A model generated the notes under the pieces. It was given only the letters and a program-made list of their open reading frames with translations. It did no database searches and was not told where the DNA came from. Source: Palsa-504 sp963742795 (GTDB taxonomy: Bacteria > Actinomycetota > Actinomycetes > Streptosporangiales > Streptosporangiaceae). From it: a stretch of 64,000 nucleotides of DNA. Positions 17,759-28,992 of this stretch are shown here, one piece after another (the first letter of the stretch is position 1; every line of letters begins with the position of its first letter). Made by a program: the position numbers and the translations under genes. The stretch spans positions 496,001 to 560,000 of the forward strand of contig CAVUNL010000003.1 in assembly GCA_963742795.1 (NCBI GenBank), in the 5' to 3' direction.

Positions 17759-17851
17759 CGGAGGCGGACGGGAATCGAACCCGCCAGCGCTACAGTGCAG
17801 CGCTCACCAGTTTTGAAGACTGGGGGGGCCACCAGGCACCCAGACGCCTCC
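17759..17851 (-). tRNA. selC: tRNA-Sec (UCA anticodon)
   Basis: On the minus strand: acceptor GGAGGCG pairs with CGCCTCC, and the discriminator is G. A long D-stem follows (GGGTGCC...GGCCCCC). The anticodon arm is CCAGT CTTCAAA ACTGG with anticodon TCA. The long variable arm AGCGCT-GCACTGT-AGCGCT and a T-arm with TTCGATT complete it. Length is 93 nt and CCA is not encoded. These are the tRNA-Sec hallmarks, confirmed by selA and selB 4-6 kb away. Confidence 0.95.
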
Positions 17852-17860
17852 GCGTCGACT

Positions 17861-18439
17861 CTACGGGACAGTTCGCTCGGTACGCAGCGCCGAGGCGGTT
17901 GGGGGCGCGGCGCTCGGCCGGGCGGAGCGCAGGGCGGGCAGCAGCGCCGCGATGCCGGTCAGGCCGCATATCGTCACCGCCACGTCGACATCCACCCAGG
18001 CGGGCACGCTCAGCAGCGCGGACGAGTGCGCGGCGCTAGCCAGCAGCGGCCGGGCCAGTACGTTGGCCACGGCCACGCCGCCCAGGCAGCCGACGGCGGC
18101 GGGCACCAGGGACTGGCCCGCGTAGACCACCGTGACCTGGCCGGGGCCGAAGCCGATGCTCTTCAGGATGCCTATCCGGGTGCGGTCCGCGACCGCCGTG
18201 CGGCTGACCACGCTGGCCACGATCAGCAGCGACAACCCCAGGCCGATGACGCCGAAGCTGACCATGATGTGCCGGTACGCGGTGACCTGCGCGGCAAACA
18301 CGTGATCGAATCGGCCTCTTGAGTCGTCCAGCAGGGCGACGGCCAGCACCGAGGCGGAGGCGGTGATCAGAAGGACCAGGCCGGTCACGATGGCCTGGAC
18401 CGGGCGGCGGGTCAGTCCGGCGGTTAGGACCCGGGTCAC
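17861..18439 (-). pseudogene. FtsX-like ABC permease with large internal deletion
   Basis: The 192-residue open frame joins a typical N-terminus (MTRVLTAGLTRRPVQAIVTG, then RGRFDHVFAAQ) directly to the C-terminal FtsX domain (YRHIMVSFGVIGLGLSLLIV, GILKSIGFGPGQV). Full relatives have roughly 750-850 residues with a large extracytoplasmic region. The junction at FAAQ/VTAYRH is in frame, so a mini-permease could still be made. The partner ATPase is missing; a possible C-terminal scrap (RMIRVSDAAQAA) ends at 18449. Confidence 0.7.
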
Positions 18440-18689
18440 CGGCCCGGCTCAGGCGGCCTGGGCAGCATCGCTCACGCGGATCATGCGCCCCACGCTGCCG
18501 CAGGCGGGCGAGCCCCCGCATCGGCCTGGCGGGCCGTGTTCGCCGCCGCGCGCGTAACCCGGATGGCGTATTCGCGGCCCCGCCGGTCGCCCTCGGGCCG
18601 TACTCGCTGACATGCGCGTCGCCCGCGGGGCGTACTTCCCGGGGCTCACTCATAAGATGCGGGGAGGTCGGCGTGAGAGAGGGAGACGC

Positions 18690-20366
<1,677 letters not shown>

Positions 20367-20421
20367 CGTGACGGCCACGGTCAGTAAACCCCGAGTTTCA
20401 CAACCGTAGGCCTCCGGACAG

Positions 20422-20461
20422 CGAACTGCCGCCGGCCGGGTGCCCGGCCGGCGGCAGTTCG
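20422..20461. terminator. Perfect hairpin between convergent genes
   Basis: A 19-nt arm (20422-20440, starting CGAACTGCC) is followed by its exact reverse complement at 20443-20461. It separates the GH13 gene (plus) from the unknown protein and selB (minus) and should stop transcription from both sides. No T-tract, as is usual in high-GC actinobacteria. Confidence 0.8.
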
Positions 20462-20468
20462 GTCCCCC

Positions 20469-21209
20469 TCAGGGAAAGATGAGGTAACGGTTGGGCAGGT
20501 CATACCGCCAGCCCGCGGGTTCCGACGGGATGGGCGGGTAGAACGGGAAGCCCGGATCGTTGTCGATGTCGTAGAAGTTGGTGGCGAACGCCGCGAACGG
20601 CTGAGCCGGGATGTCGACGTACACGGTGACGTTGGCCTCGATCAGCCACGGGTCCGCACCCACGGCAGGGCCGGCGGTGGGGAGGATGAAGTACACCGGG
20701 GTGATCACGTTGGCCGGGCTGCCGAACACGCCGTTCTGGACCAGATTCGACGTGGTCCCGGTGGTCAGGTTGGTCTGGTCAAGCGTCATCCGCCAGGGCC
20801 GCGCGCCGAGCTGAATGCTCGCCGAGTTGTACCAGCCGGCGGCGGCGTCGCTTGCCGGATTGGTGTAGACGAACGCGATCAGGTACGAAAAGGCTCCAGC
20901 AGGGACGATCTTGCTGGGCGCGTAGGGCGGCGGTCCGCCGAACGTGATAGGGGACGTCGCGACCACGTCGAAGGGCACGTACGGAGCCCCGGTGTTCGGG
21001 TCATAGGTCACCGGTCCGCCGATGCGCGGGGCGAGGTGCCCGTTCGACTGTCCGTTGTTCTTGGCCAGATTGCTGTGGACCCGCTCGGTCAGGCGGGCCG
21101 CGTGCTCGTTGGCCCATTGCATGGCCAGCTCGCGGGCCTCCTCCTCGGACGCCGGCACCCCCGTCGCCGCTGTTGCGGACGCTGCTGGGGCGTCCTCGAC
21201 TGCCGTCAT
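20469..21209 (-). CDS. Unknown 246-residue beta-rich protein downstream of selB
   Basis: Not recognised. The ATG at 21209 follows AAGGAG and lies 30 bp after the selB stop, so it may be the last gene of a selA-selB unit ending at the 20422 hairpin. The N-terminus is Ala-rich, then an amphipathic helix (EEEARELAMQWANEHAARL) and a polar NGQSNG linker. The remaining 190 residues are rich in Pro, Asn, Thr and aromatics (TYDPNTGAPYVPFDVV, ANVTVYVDIPAQPFAAF) and look beta-stranded. No Cys, no signal peptide, no membrane helix. Its composition differs from its neighbours. Confidence 0.7.
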   Translation of the reverse strand: MTAVEDAPAASATAATGVPASEEEARELAMQWANEHAARLTERVHSNLAKNNGQSNGHLAPRIGGPVTYDPNTGAPYVPFDVVATSPITFGGPPPYAPSKIVPAGAFSYLIAFVYTNPASDAAAGWYNSASIQLGARPWRMTLDQTNLTTGTTSNLVQNGVFGSPANVITPVYFILPTAGPAVGADPWLIEANVTVYVDIPAQPFAAFATNFYDIDNDPGFPFYPPIPSEPAGWRYDLPNRYLIFP

Positions 21210-21239
21210 GATGAACTCCTTGCGCTTCTGGGACAGCCC

Positions 21240-23162
21240 TCATACGGCTGCCCGTCTGTCTTGTTCTTGCGGAGTCCGGGCAAAGGCCGCCGATACACTC
21301 CAGACCGAACTTTTTAAGCGCAGGCGGCGGCGGTCGTCGGGCAGGCGCTGGGTGATCCCGGCCCGGTCCAGGTACTCCAGCAACGGGATCGCGACCCGCC
21401 GGGTGGTCCCCAGCGCCTGGCGGGCCTCGGCGGCGGTGAACGGCTGGGGCAGGCCGGCCAGGGCGCGGGCCGCCTCGGCCTCGGCGCCGGGCGCCAGCAC
21501 GATCTGCTCGGCCACGCGCAGGAGCAGGCCCGCCCGCGCCGCCGCCCCGATCGCCCGCCCGTCCAGGCCGAGCTCACGCAGCCGCCCGGCTTCCGGCGCC
21601 ATGAACGGCGCGCCGGCCAGGTCGGCCAGCACGGCCCGCACGCCCGCCATCACCTGCGGAGGGAGCGCAGGCTGGGTCGCCTGGGACTGAAGTGGCCTCT
21701 GTGACTCTCCGAGGTACAGGTACCCGCCGTCGAGCCGGACCCGCGACGGCCTGTCACCGGGCGCGGCCTGCGGTGCCGGGAGCCGGGCCAGGGCCTCGAC
21801 CAGGGCCCGGTCCGGCAGCCGGAGCGCGGCCCGGGCGGCCTCGGGCGGCAGGCCGATGGCCAGCGGGTCGCGCCGGGCGTGCGCGGCGACCATCTCGGCC
21901 AGCTGGCGGCGCAGTTCGCCCCAACGGGCCGGATCGGCGAGCCAGCCGCTGGCCGTGACCGGGGCGGGCAGGCTGCCGGCCACGCCCATGGCCGCTACCG
22001 CACTGGCCCGTAGCAGCCCGTGCCGGCGCAGCAGATCGGCGGCGGCCGGGACGTCGGGCCAGGCGGCCAGCTCACGGCCGGCCGCCGCGGCGGCCCCGCG
22101 GCGCGCGAGCGCGGGCGGCGCCACGTCGAGCACGGTGGCGCCCAAGATGGTCACGCCTGCGCTACCCGGGTCACGCAACAGCAGGCGGTCACCCACGTGC
22201 AGCGGCAGTGGCTCGCGCAGCGTCAGCCTGGCGCTCGCCGTGCCGCCCGAGTCCGGGAGCGGCCCGAACAACCGCAGCCGGGCCAGGATCCGCGCGGAGC
22301 CGATGTGCACGGTGATATCGGGGGGCAGCCGGAGCCCCGGCGGGACCGCCAGCCTGACGTCGGCCAGCTTGGTCATCGTCCAGCGGCCCGCGTCGACCAG
22401 GGCCATGCCCCGGGCCGGGACGTCCGCCGGGATGCCGCGCAGGTTGAGCGCCACCCGGGCCACCCCGCTGACCGAGGCGGCCGGCTCGTTCAGCGACTCG
22501 AGGCCGCGGATCCTGGCCGGGCGCATGGACGGGGTGAGCAGCAGCTCCTGGCCGGACCGGATGGTCCCGGCGGGCAGTGTGCCGGTCACCACCGTTCCGC
22601 TGCCCCGGATGCTGAACGACCGGTCCACCCAGAGCCGGACCGGGGCCGCGGCGTCGGGGACGGGCAGCGAGGCCACCAGGCGGACCAGCGCGGCCCGCAG
22701 CTCGGGCAGCCCGGCGCCGGTCACCGCGCTCACCGCCACCGACTCGACCCGGCCCAGGCTGGTGGCGGCGATCTGGTCCGCCGCCTGCCGGGTCGCGGGG
22801 CCGGGATCGGCCAGGTCGCAGCGGGTGACGACGAGCAGGCCGTGCCGGATGCCGACCGCGTCGATGGCGGCCAGGTGCTCGGCCGACTGCGGCATCCAGC
22901 CCCCGTCGGCGGCCACCACGACCAGCACGGCGGGGACCGGGCCCACGCCGGCCAGCATGTTCGGCACGAACCGCTCGTGGCCTGGCACGTCCACGAACGC
23001 CAGCCGCTGCCCGTCCGGCAGCGTCATCCAGGCGAACCCGAGGTCGATGGTCAGCCCGCGCCGTCGCTCCTCGGCCCACCGGTCGGGTTCCATCCCGGTA
23101 AGCGCCCTTACCAGCGCGGATTTCCCGTGATCGACATGCCCCGCGGTCGCGATCACCTGCAC
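21240..23162 (-). CDS. selB: Selenocysteine-specific elongation factor SelB
   Basis: A 640-residue intact GTPase. G1 is AGHVDHGKS (7-15), G3 is DVPGHERF (58-65), and G4 reads TRCD (113-116). EF-Tu-like domains 2-3 follow (SIRGSGTVVTGTL), then C-terminal winged helices that recognise the SECIS RNA (AAARAGLLLRVAEQIVLAPG; LLEYLDRAGITQRL). It delivers Sec-tRNA to recoded UGA. It follows selA on the same strand with a 73-bp gap holding a strong hairpin. The last 20 or so residues look like an extended tail. Confidence 0.95.
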   Translation of the reverse strand: MQVIATAGHVDHGKSALVRALTGMEPDRWAEERRRGLTIDLGFAWMTLPDGQRLAFVDVPGHERFVPNMLAGVGPVPAVLVVVAADGGWMPQSAEHLAAIDAVGIRHGLLVVTRCDLADPGPATRQAADQIAATSLGRVESVAVSAVTGAGLPELRAALVRLVASLPVPDAAAPVRLWVDRSFSIRGSGTVVTGTLPAGTIRSGQELLLTPSMRPARIRGLESLNEPAASVSGVARVALNLRGIPADVPARGMALVDAGRWTMTKLADVRLAVPPGLRLPPDITVHIGSARILARLRLFGPLPDSGGTASARLTLREPLPLHVGDRLLLRDPGSAGVTILGATVLDVAPPALARRGAAAAAGRELAAWPDVPAAADLLRRHGLLRASAVAAMGVAGSLPAPVTASGWLADPARWGELRRQLAEMVAAHARRDPLAIGLPPEAARAALRLPDRALVEALARLPAPQAAPGDRPSRVRLDGGYLYLGESQRPLQSQATQPALPPQVMAGVRAVLADLAGAPFMAPEAGRLRELGLDGRAIGAAARAGLLLRVAEQIVLAPGAEAEAARALAGLPQPFTAAEARQALGTTRRVAIPLLEYLDRAGITQRLPDDRRRLRLKSSVWSVSAAFARTPQEQDRRAAV

Positions 23163-23178
23163 GGCCGCCCCCCGCGAC

Positions 23179-23231
23179 CATGATCATGTACAGAAACGGG
23201 CGCTATTTGCCCAAAACTGTTCACGATCATG
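23179..23231 (-). promoter_or_regulatory. Intercistronic hairpin between selA and selB
   Basis: CATGATCATGTACAG (23179-23193) pairs with CTGTTCACGATCATG (23217-23231), 13 of 15 positions. Inside, GGGC and GCCC form an apical stem with a seven-base loop. It begins 5 nt after the selA stop and ends 17 nt before the selB ATG. It could be an RNA control element or a partial terminator. Confidence 0.55.
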
Positions 23232-23235
23232 AAAA

Positions 23236-24547
23236 TCACCCTCGCGCAGCCGCGAGGATGGCGTGCACCAGGGGTTCGTCAGCCTCGGGGGGCACCGAGC
23301 GCAGGTCGAGGAGCAAGCGCCCCGCCTCCAGGCGTCCCACCACGGCTGGCGCGCCGCGGCGCAGCGGGACGGCCAGCGCACTCGGGCAGGCTTATCGCTG
23401 CGCTGGGCAATTCCACACCCGGGGCGCCCCCGCCACCGACAGCTGCCCAGGCTGGAACCACCCGCGCGTCGAGGCCAGGCCCGGCCACACGAGCCACGAT
23501 CCGTTCGGCCCGATCAAAGAGAGAAGCCGGGTCGGCGGCCAGCGCGGCGGCGACTGGCGGTACCGGTCCGGTGAGGGTCGCCTCCAGGGCGGCCAGGGTC
23601 AGCTTGTCCACCCGGAGGGCGCGGGCCAGCGGGTGCCTGGTCAGGCGGCGCACCAGGTCGGCCCGGCCGAGCAGCAGGCCCGCCTGCGGGCCGCCGAGCA
23701 GCTTGTCCCCGCTGGCGGTGACCAGAGCGGCGCCGTCGCGCAGCGCGGTCGCGGCGCTGGGCTCGTCGGGCAGCAGCGGGTGCGGGGCGAGCAGCCCGGA
23801 CCCGATGTCGAACACGACCGGAACCCCGTGGCTGGCCGCCAGCTCGGCCAGGGCCGGGACACCGACGGCGGCGGTGAAGCCCTCGATACGGAAGTTCGAC
23901 GGGTGCACCTTGAGGATGAACGCGGTCCGCGGGCCGGTGGCCTCGGCGTAGTCGGCGGCCGTAGTCCGGTTGGTCGTGCCGACCTCGTGCAGCGTCGCGC
24001 CGGTGCAGGCCAGCAGGTCCGGCAGCCGGAACCGGTCGCCGATCTCGATCAGCTCACCCCGGCTGACCACGATCTCGGGGGCCTCGGGACGGGCCAGGGC
24101 GGTAGCCGCGAGGACCAGGGCGGCCGCGTTGTTGTTGACCACGGCCACCGCCTCGGCGGCCGGGACGGCCCGGGCCAGGGCGTCGAGCGCGCCCGCGCCC
24201 CGGCGGGCGCGAACCCCGGAGGCCAGGTCGAACTCCACGTCGCAGGAGCCCGCCGCGGCCGCGATCGCGTCCACCGCCGCCGCGGACAGCGGCGCGCGGC
24301 CCAGGTTGGTGTGCACCAGCACCCCGGTCGCGTTGATCACCGGGGTCAGCCCGGCGGCGCGGGCGGGCAGGTCGGCGACCGCCGCGTCCGCGACCTGCTC
24401 CGGGGCGATCTGGCCGTCCCTGGCCCGCTGCTGGGCGCGGCCCACCGCCGCCTTGACCAGCGCCCGGCCCAGCCTGCGCTCCGCGGCTACCAGCCGGGGG
24501 TCGGCCAGCACCAGGTCGGTGCGCGGCACGAGGCGGCGCGTATCCAC
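23236..24547 (-). CDS. selA: L-seryl-tRNA(Sec) selenium transferase SelA (one frameshift)
   Basis: A PLP enzyme converting Ser-tRNA-Sec to Sec-tRNA-Sec with selenophosphate. GTG at 24547 gives VDTRRLVPRTDLVLADPRL, the usual SelA opening; an ATG at 24580 is also in frame. The PLP lysine sits in SGDKLLGGPQAG. An extra G near 23385 breaks the frame after SLPECA; dropping it restores VPLRRGAPAVVGRLEAGRL and an end at 23236. selD is not in the window. Confidence 0.93.
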
Positions 24548-24654
24548 GTCGCGAACACTACTCTCCGGCCGGAATACCACGCGCGCCTCCGGGTAGGGGC
24601 TCGAGGTCAGGTCGGCTAGCTAGACGATCGTTACTCACTCAGGAAGTGATAGGC

Positions 24655-25245
24655 ATGGCTGGGACGCTGCAGATGCGGCGTAGCCGCGGAGCGGCCAGCG
24701 GGTTCCTGCTGGTCCTGCTCGGAGCTTGGGGCGCACTTATCCCCTTCATCGGACCGTATTTCCACTACGCCTACACGCCGGACACGGCCTGGACCTACAC
24801 CACAGCCCGGCTGTGGCTGGAGATCCTGCCGGGCGCGGCGGTGTTCCTCGGCGGCATCCTGCTCATCATCGCCACCGGCAGGCACGTCGCGCTGTTCGGC
24901 GCGCTGCTGGCCGCGGCGGCCGGCGCCTGGTTCACCCTCGGCACCACCCTCAGCCCGCTGTGGAACAACCACGTGACCCTGGGCGGTTCGCCGGCCAGCA
25001 CCACCGTGTTCATGCGGACCATGGAGCAGCTCGGCTTCTTCTCCGCGCTGGGCGTGGTCATCGTGTTCATCGCGGCCGCGGCGTTCGGCCGGATCCTGTC
25101 GGTGCCCTCCGGGATCCGCGCCACCGAGACCGCTCCGCCGACCGAGACGGTCCCGGTCGCTGAGACCGTTCCGGCCAAGACCGGTCCCACTCTCACCCTC
25201 CCGTTCCGGCGGGCGCGAACCGAGGACAAGGAGACCATCGGGTAG
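24655..25245 (+). CDS. Four-helix membrane protein, unknown
   Basis: The ATG at 24655 is placed 8 nt after AGGAA. About four hydrophobic segments are seen (SGFLLVLLGAWGALIPFIG; LPGAAVFLGGILLIIA; ALFGALLAAAAGAWFTLG; FFSALGVVIVFIAAAAFG). A Thr/Pro/Val-rich cytosolic tail of about 50 residues (TETAPPTETVPVAETVPA) follows. Divergent from selA. No family is recognised. A perfect hairpin ends it. Confidence 0.7.
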   Translation: MAGTLQMRRSRGAASGFLLVLLGAWGALIPFIGPYFHYAYTPDTAWTYTTARLWLEILPGAAVFLGGILLIIATGRHVALFGALLAAAAGAWFTLGTTLSPLWNNHVTLGGSPASTTVFMRTMEQLGFFSALGVVIVFIAAAAFGRILSVPSGIRATETAPPTETVPVAETVPAKTGPTLTLPFRRARTEDKETIG

Positions 25246-25258
25246 CGCAACGCACTAT

Positions 25259-25295
25259 CATCGGCTGGCACGACACCCATTCGTGCCAGCCGATG
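25259..25295. terminator. Perfect 15-bp hairpin
   Basis: CATCGGCTGGCACGA (25259-25273) and its exact inverse (25281-25295) flank a seven-base loop. It lies 14 bp after the membrane-protein stop and before the GT87 gene, and should separate the two transcripts. Confidence 0.8.
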
Positions 25296-25314
25296 TCGCG
25301 CTCAGGGAAGGGAC

Positions 25315-26705
25315 GTGGTGGTGCGGGCAGAGCCAGCCGCGGCGGACCAGGGGCCAGCGGCAGACCAGGGGCCGGCGACGGCCGCCAGCACGCCCCGGGA
25401 CGGTGCGTGGTGGCTGCTCCCGGCCGGGGCCGTGCTGTTGGTGGCGGTGCTGGCCGTGTACGTGGCCGACCTGGCCACTCACCTGTCGTCGATGGCCGCG
25501 ATGCGGGACCTGGCGGTGTACCGGAACGGCGGGCTGATCGTCCGGCACGTCGCGCCCGCCTACGACGCCCACCGGGCCTCGCCGCTGTACGACTGGACCG
25601 GTCAGCACGGCGTCCAGTTCACCTATCCCCCGTTCGCCGCGGTGGTCTTCGCGGTCGCGTCGGTGCTGTCCTGGACGGCGATGCGCTGGGCCATGACCCT
25701 GGTCAGCCTGGCCGCCCTCGGGCTGTCGCTGTGGCTGGTGTTCGGCGCGCTCGGTTACGCGGACCGGCCCCGGGTGCGGCTGGGCGCCACGCTCGGGGTG
25801 TCCGCGCTGGCCCTGCTCACCGAGCCGGTGCAGCAGACCCTGGCCCTGGGCCAGGTCAACCTGCTGCTCATGCTGCTCGTGGTCGCCGATCTGCTGACGG
25901 CCTCGGCGCTGAACGGTCAGACCCGCTGGTGGCACGGGATCGGGATCGGGCTCGCGGCCGGGGTGAAGCTGACCCCGCTGATCTTCATCCCGTACCTCCT
26001 GCTGATCCGCAGGTACCGGCAGGCCGCCGTGGCCGCCGGGGTGTTCGTGGCCACGGTGGCGCTCGGCTACGCGGTGCTGCCCAAGGACTCCGGCACGTAC
26101 TGGGTGCACGGGCTGTTCCTGAAGGCCAACCGGATCGTGTTCCTCGGTACCCGGGGCAACCAGTCGCTGCGCGGCGCGGCGACCCGGCTGGCGGGCAGCG
26201 TGACCTCCGGCACGGCGCCGTGGATCGTGGCGCTGATCCTGGTCGTGATCGTCGGCCTGGTCGCCGCGGCCGTCTTGTACCGCGCCGGGCACCCGGTGCC
26301 GGCCATGCTGGCCTGCGCGCTGACCGGCCTGCTGGTCTCGCCGCTGAGCTGGGACCACCACTGGGTCTGGGTGGCGCCGGCCATCGCGCTGCTGGCGCAC
26401 CTGGGGGCCCGGGCGCGCGGGCCTGGTCCGGGCCGCGTGGTGGGTGGCCGGGGGCGTGCTGGTGCTGGTGTTCGGCGCGTGGCCGCAGTTGTGGGATCTG
26501 TCCCAGTCCGGGCTGACCCCGGCCGGGCTGTTCTGGTACGGGCCTACGCGACTACTTCGCGACCGGCGACCAGCCGTGGTATCCCGAGTTCCACTGGCAC
26601 GGCCTGCAGCTGCTGGCGGGTAACAGCTTCGTGCTGGCCGGCCTGATCGGGCTGGCCGCCCTGGCCGTGGCCGCGTTCCGGGTGAGGCACCGGCTTGGAC
26701 GATGA
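25315..26705 (+). CDS. GT87-family polyprenol-phosphate mannosyltransferase-like protein
   Basis: A multi-helix GT-C enzyme: MRDLAVYRNGGLIVRH contains the catalytic-type Asp after helix 1, then YDWTGQHGVQFTYPPFAAVV and a GIGLAAGVKLTPLIFIPYLL loop typical of PimE-like DUF2029/GT87. WDHHWVWVAP is the periplasmic His motif. Shifts near 26420 and 26540 split the last two helices; the repaired tail ends AFRVRHRLGR at 26705. Family enzymes add mannose from polyprenyl phosphate to lipids. It overlaps the next gene. Confidence 0.85.
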
Positions 26706-27970
26706 GCTCGCGCGGATGCGGGAGCGGCTGGCCACCCGGGTGGTGGCCAGCCACCGGATCGGCAGCGAGCCGCGTCGCCGCCGCGCTGCACGCCGTGCCG
26801 CGGCACCTGTTCCTGCCCGAGCTGCCGCCGGAGGCGGCCTACCGCGACGACGCCATCGTGACCAAGCGGGACGAGGCCGGGCAGCCGATCAGCTCCTCCT
26901 CCCAGCCCGCGATCATGGCCATCATGCTGGACCAGCTGGACCTGGCGCCCGGGCCACCGGGTGCTCGAGATCGGCGCCGGGACCGGCTACAACGCCGCGC
27001 TGATCAGCCACATCGTCGGCCCCTCGGGCCAGGTGACCAGCGTCGACATCGACCCCGAACTGGTCAGGACGGCCCGCGAGCACCTGGCCAGCGCCGGGTT
27101 CGGCGAGGTCACCGTGGCCTGCGCGGACGGCGCCGGGGGCTACCCGGAGCGCGCGCCCTACGACCGCATCATCGCCACCGTCGGCGTCAGCGACCTGGCC
27201 CCGGCCTGGCTGGAGCAGGCCGACCCGCGGGCCCGGATCGTGGTGCCGCTCGACGTGCGCGGGACCCAGGTGTCGGTCGCGTTCGAGCGCGCCGATCCCG
27301 GACGCGCCCGGGGGGCCGTGGACGAGCCGGTCGCTCGCGCCGTGCGGGTTCATGCGGATGCGCGGCTCGCTGGCCGGGCCCGAACGCGTCGTGCTGCTCG
27401 CGCCGGGCCTGTCCCTGCTGCTGCCCGACGGCACGCCCGAGGTGAACGGCGGACGGCGCTGGCCGGCCTGCTGGCCGGACCGTCCGTGCCGCACCCGACC
27501 GGGGTCCGGGCCGGGTCGGCGCAGGTGATCTGGGGGCTGGGCCTGTGGCTCGCGGCCCATGAGCCCCGGTCGTGCCGGCTGAACGAGGAACGGCGGCCGG
27601 GCGCGGCGCGGCGCTGCCCGGCGGCCGGCTCGACCGCGGACGCCGCTGCGCGGCCCGGGCTGGCACTCCACCCTCGGGCTCCTGGACCGCGGCGGCCTGG
27701 CGATCGTCACCTCCGCCGCGGCGGCTCGAGCCGATCCGGCCTGCTCAGCGCTGGCGGCGGCCGGGTTCGGCCCGCGCGCGGCGCGAGCTGGCCGCCGACC
27801 TCGCGGCGCACGTCCAGGCCTGGGGCCAGGCGGGCCGGCCGGGCATCGCGGGCCTGCACGTCGACGCCTATCCGCAGGTCCCGGCCGCCGACCCGGCGAC
27901 CGCGCCGCGGCCCGGCGACGCCCTGATCATGGAGCGACCCGGCACGAGGTTCGCTGTGTACCACGACTAG
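26695..27970 (+). CDS. Protein-L-isoaspartate O-methyltransferase-like protein with extended C-terminus (many frameshifts)
   Basis: Reconstructed start LDDELARMRERLATRVVASH (TTG at 26695), then VPRHLFLPELPPEAAYRDDA, the PCMT substrate region SSSSQPAIMAIMLDQL, SAM motif I LEIGAGTGYNAALISH, and VDIDPELVRTAREHL. At least five shifts occur (near 26770, 26955, 27300, 27450, 27770). The last 200 residues (LAADLAAHVQAWGQAGRPGI...RPGDALIMERPG) exceed classic PCMT and resemble the methyltransferases associated with RiPP or repair systems in actinobacteria. Target unknown. Confidence 0.75.
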
Positions 27971-27980
27971 CCTTTGAGGC

Positions 27981-28607
27981 GTGACGGACACCACGGGCAA
28001 GCACCTCGAAACCGAGCAGAAGTACGACGCCGCCGCCGACTTCGTCCTGCCCGACCTCAGCGGCCTGGAAGGGCGCACGAAGGCGACAGGACGGCAGCGG
28101 TACTACCTGAGCGCCACCTACTTCGACACCGAGGAACTCGACCTCATCAAGAACCGGGTCACGCTGCGCCGGCGCGTCGGCGGCCCCGACGAGGGCTGGC
28201 ATCTCAAGCTGCCGGTGCGCAAGGACACCAGGCAGGAGGTCCGCACGCCGCTGTCCGAGGGTGACGCCGGCAGCGTGCCGGCGAAGCTGGCCGCTCAGGT
28301 CCAGGACATCACCGCGGGCCGGCCTCTGCACCCGATCGCCATTCTGGATACCGAACGGACCGTGGTGACACTGACCGGCAAGGCGGGACGAGCCGCTGGC
28401 CGAAGTCGCCGACGACCTGGTGACCGCCACCCGGCTCGACCGGCCCGGCGCCGAGCCGCATGAGGTGGCGCGAGATCGAGGTCGAGGCGGCCGAGGGCGC
28501 CGAGGTCGGCGGGCCTGCTGGAGGCGGCCGGCCAGGCGCTTCGCGAGGCGGGAGCGAGACGGTCGGCCTCCGCGTCCAAACTCGGACGCCTGCTCGGCAC
28601 CGGCTGA
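27981..28607 (+). CDS. CYTH-domain protein (triphosphate tunnel metalloenzyme), frameshifted
   Basis: GTG at 27981 gives VTDTTGKHLETEQKYD with the EXEXK signature. YYLSATYFDTEELDLIKNRV and LRRRVGGPDEGWHLKLPV are the tunnel strands. Frames change near 28385, 28455 and 28515; the end ASKLGRLLGTG stops at 28607. Family members hydrolyse tripolyphosphate or similar. Many actinobacterial relatives continue into a CHAD domain after this helix; none follows here. Confidence 0.8.
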
Positions 28608-28992
28608 ACGCCAGCGCTGGACCCTGGACGGCACTGACGCCACGAGATGGAACAGGTTTACCTGGAGTCCGGCACGGGTCTCGTAGAGATCCTCAGAGGT
28701 TATTCATAGCCGATTCTGACCTGGCGGTCGCATGATTCGCATGGAATGAAAACCCAGGAGTTCGCACTAGGTGAGAACGCTGGACAAAGAACCCGGCCCT
28801 CGCGGGCATACTAGGCACAGATCTGATCATGACGAGTGAGCCTGAGGAACATGGAGAACTACAGCCCGGTCCCGGGATCTCCGGGCCGGGACTATCGGCG
28901 CAGGCCAGCGGCCCGTCAGCGGCAGGCCAGCAGCCGTAGCCAGTGCCGCGAGCAGCCAGGACGCCGGCATCCAGCGGGCGGACGGGACACCG
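28608..28992. other. 385-bp gap; possible longer N-terminus of the response regulator
   Basis: No separate gene is clear. An ATG at 28829 opens MTSEPEEHGELQPGPGISG, which reaches a stop but would join the regulator frame (VASAASSQDAGIQRADGTPV) if one base were corrected near 28940. No CHAD remnant was recognised after the CYTH stop. Confidence 0.35.

Noticed and set aside
25258..26754. 498-codon open frame antisense to GT87
   Set aside because: Gln/Arg/Gly-rich composition with no family pattern; the sense strand encodes GT87.
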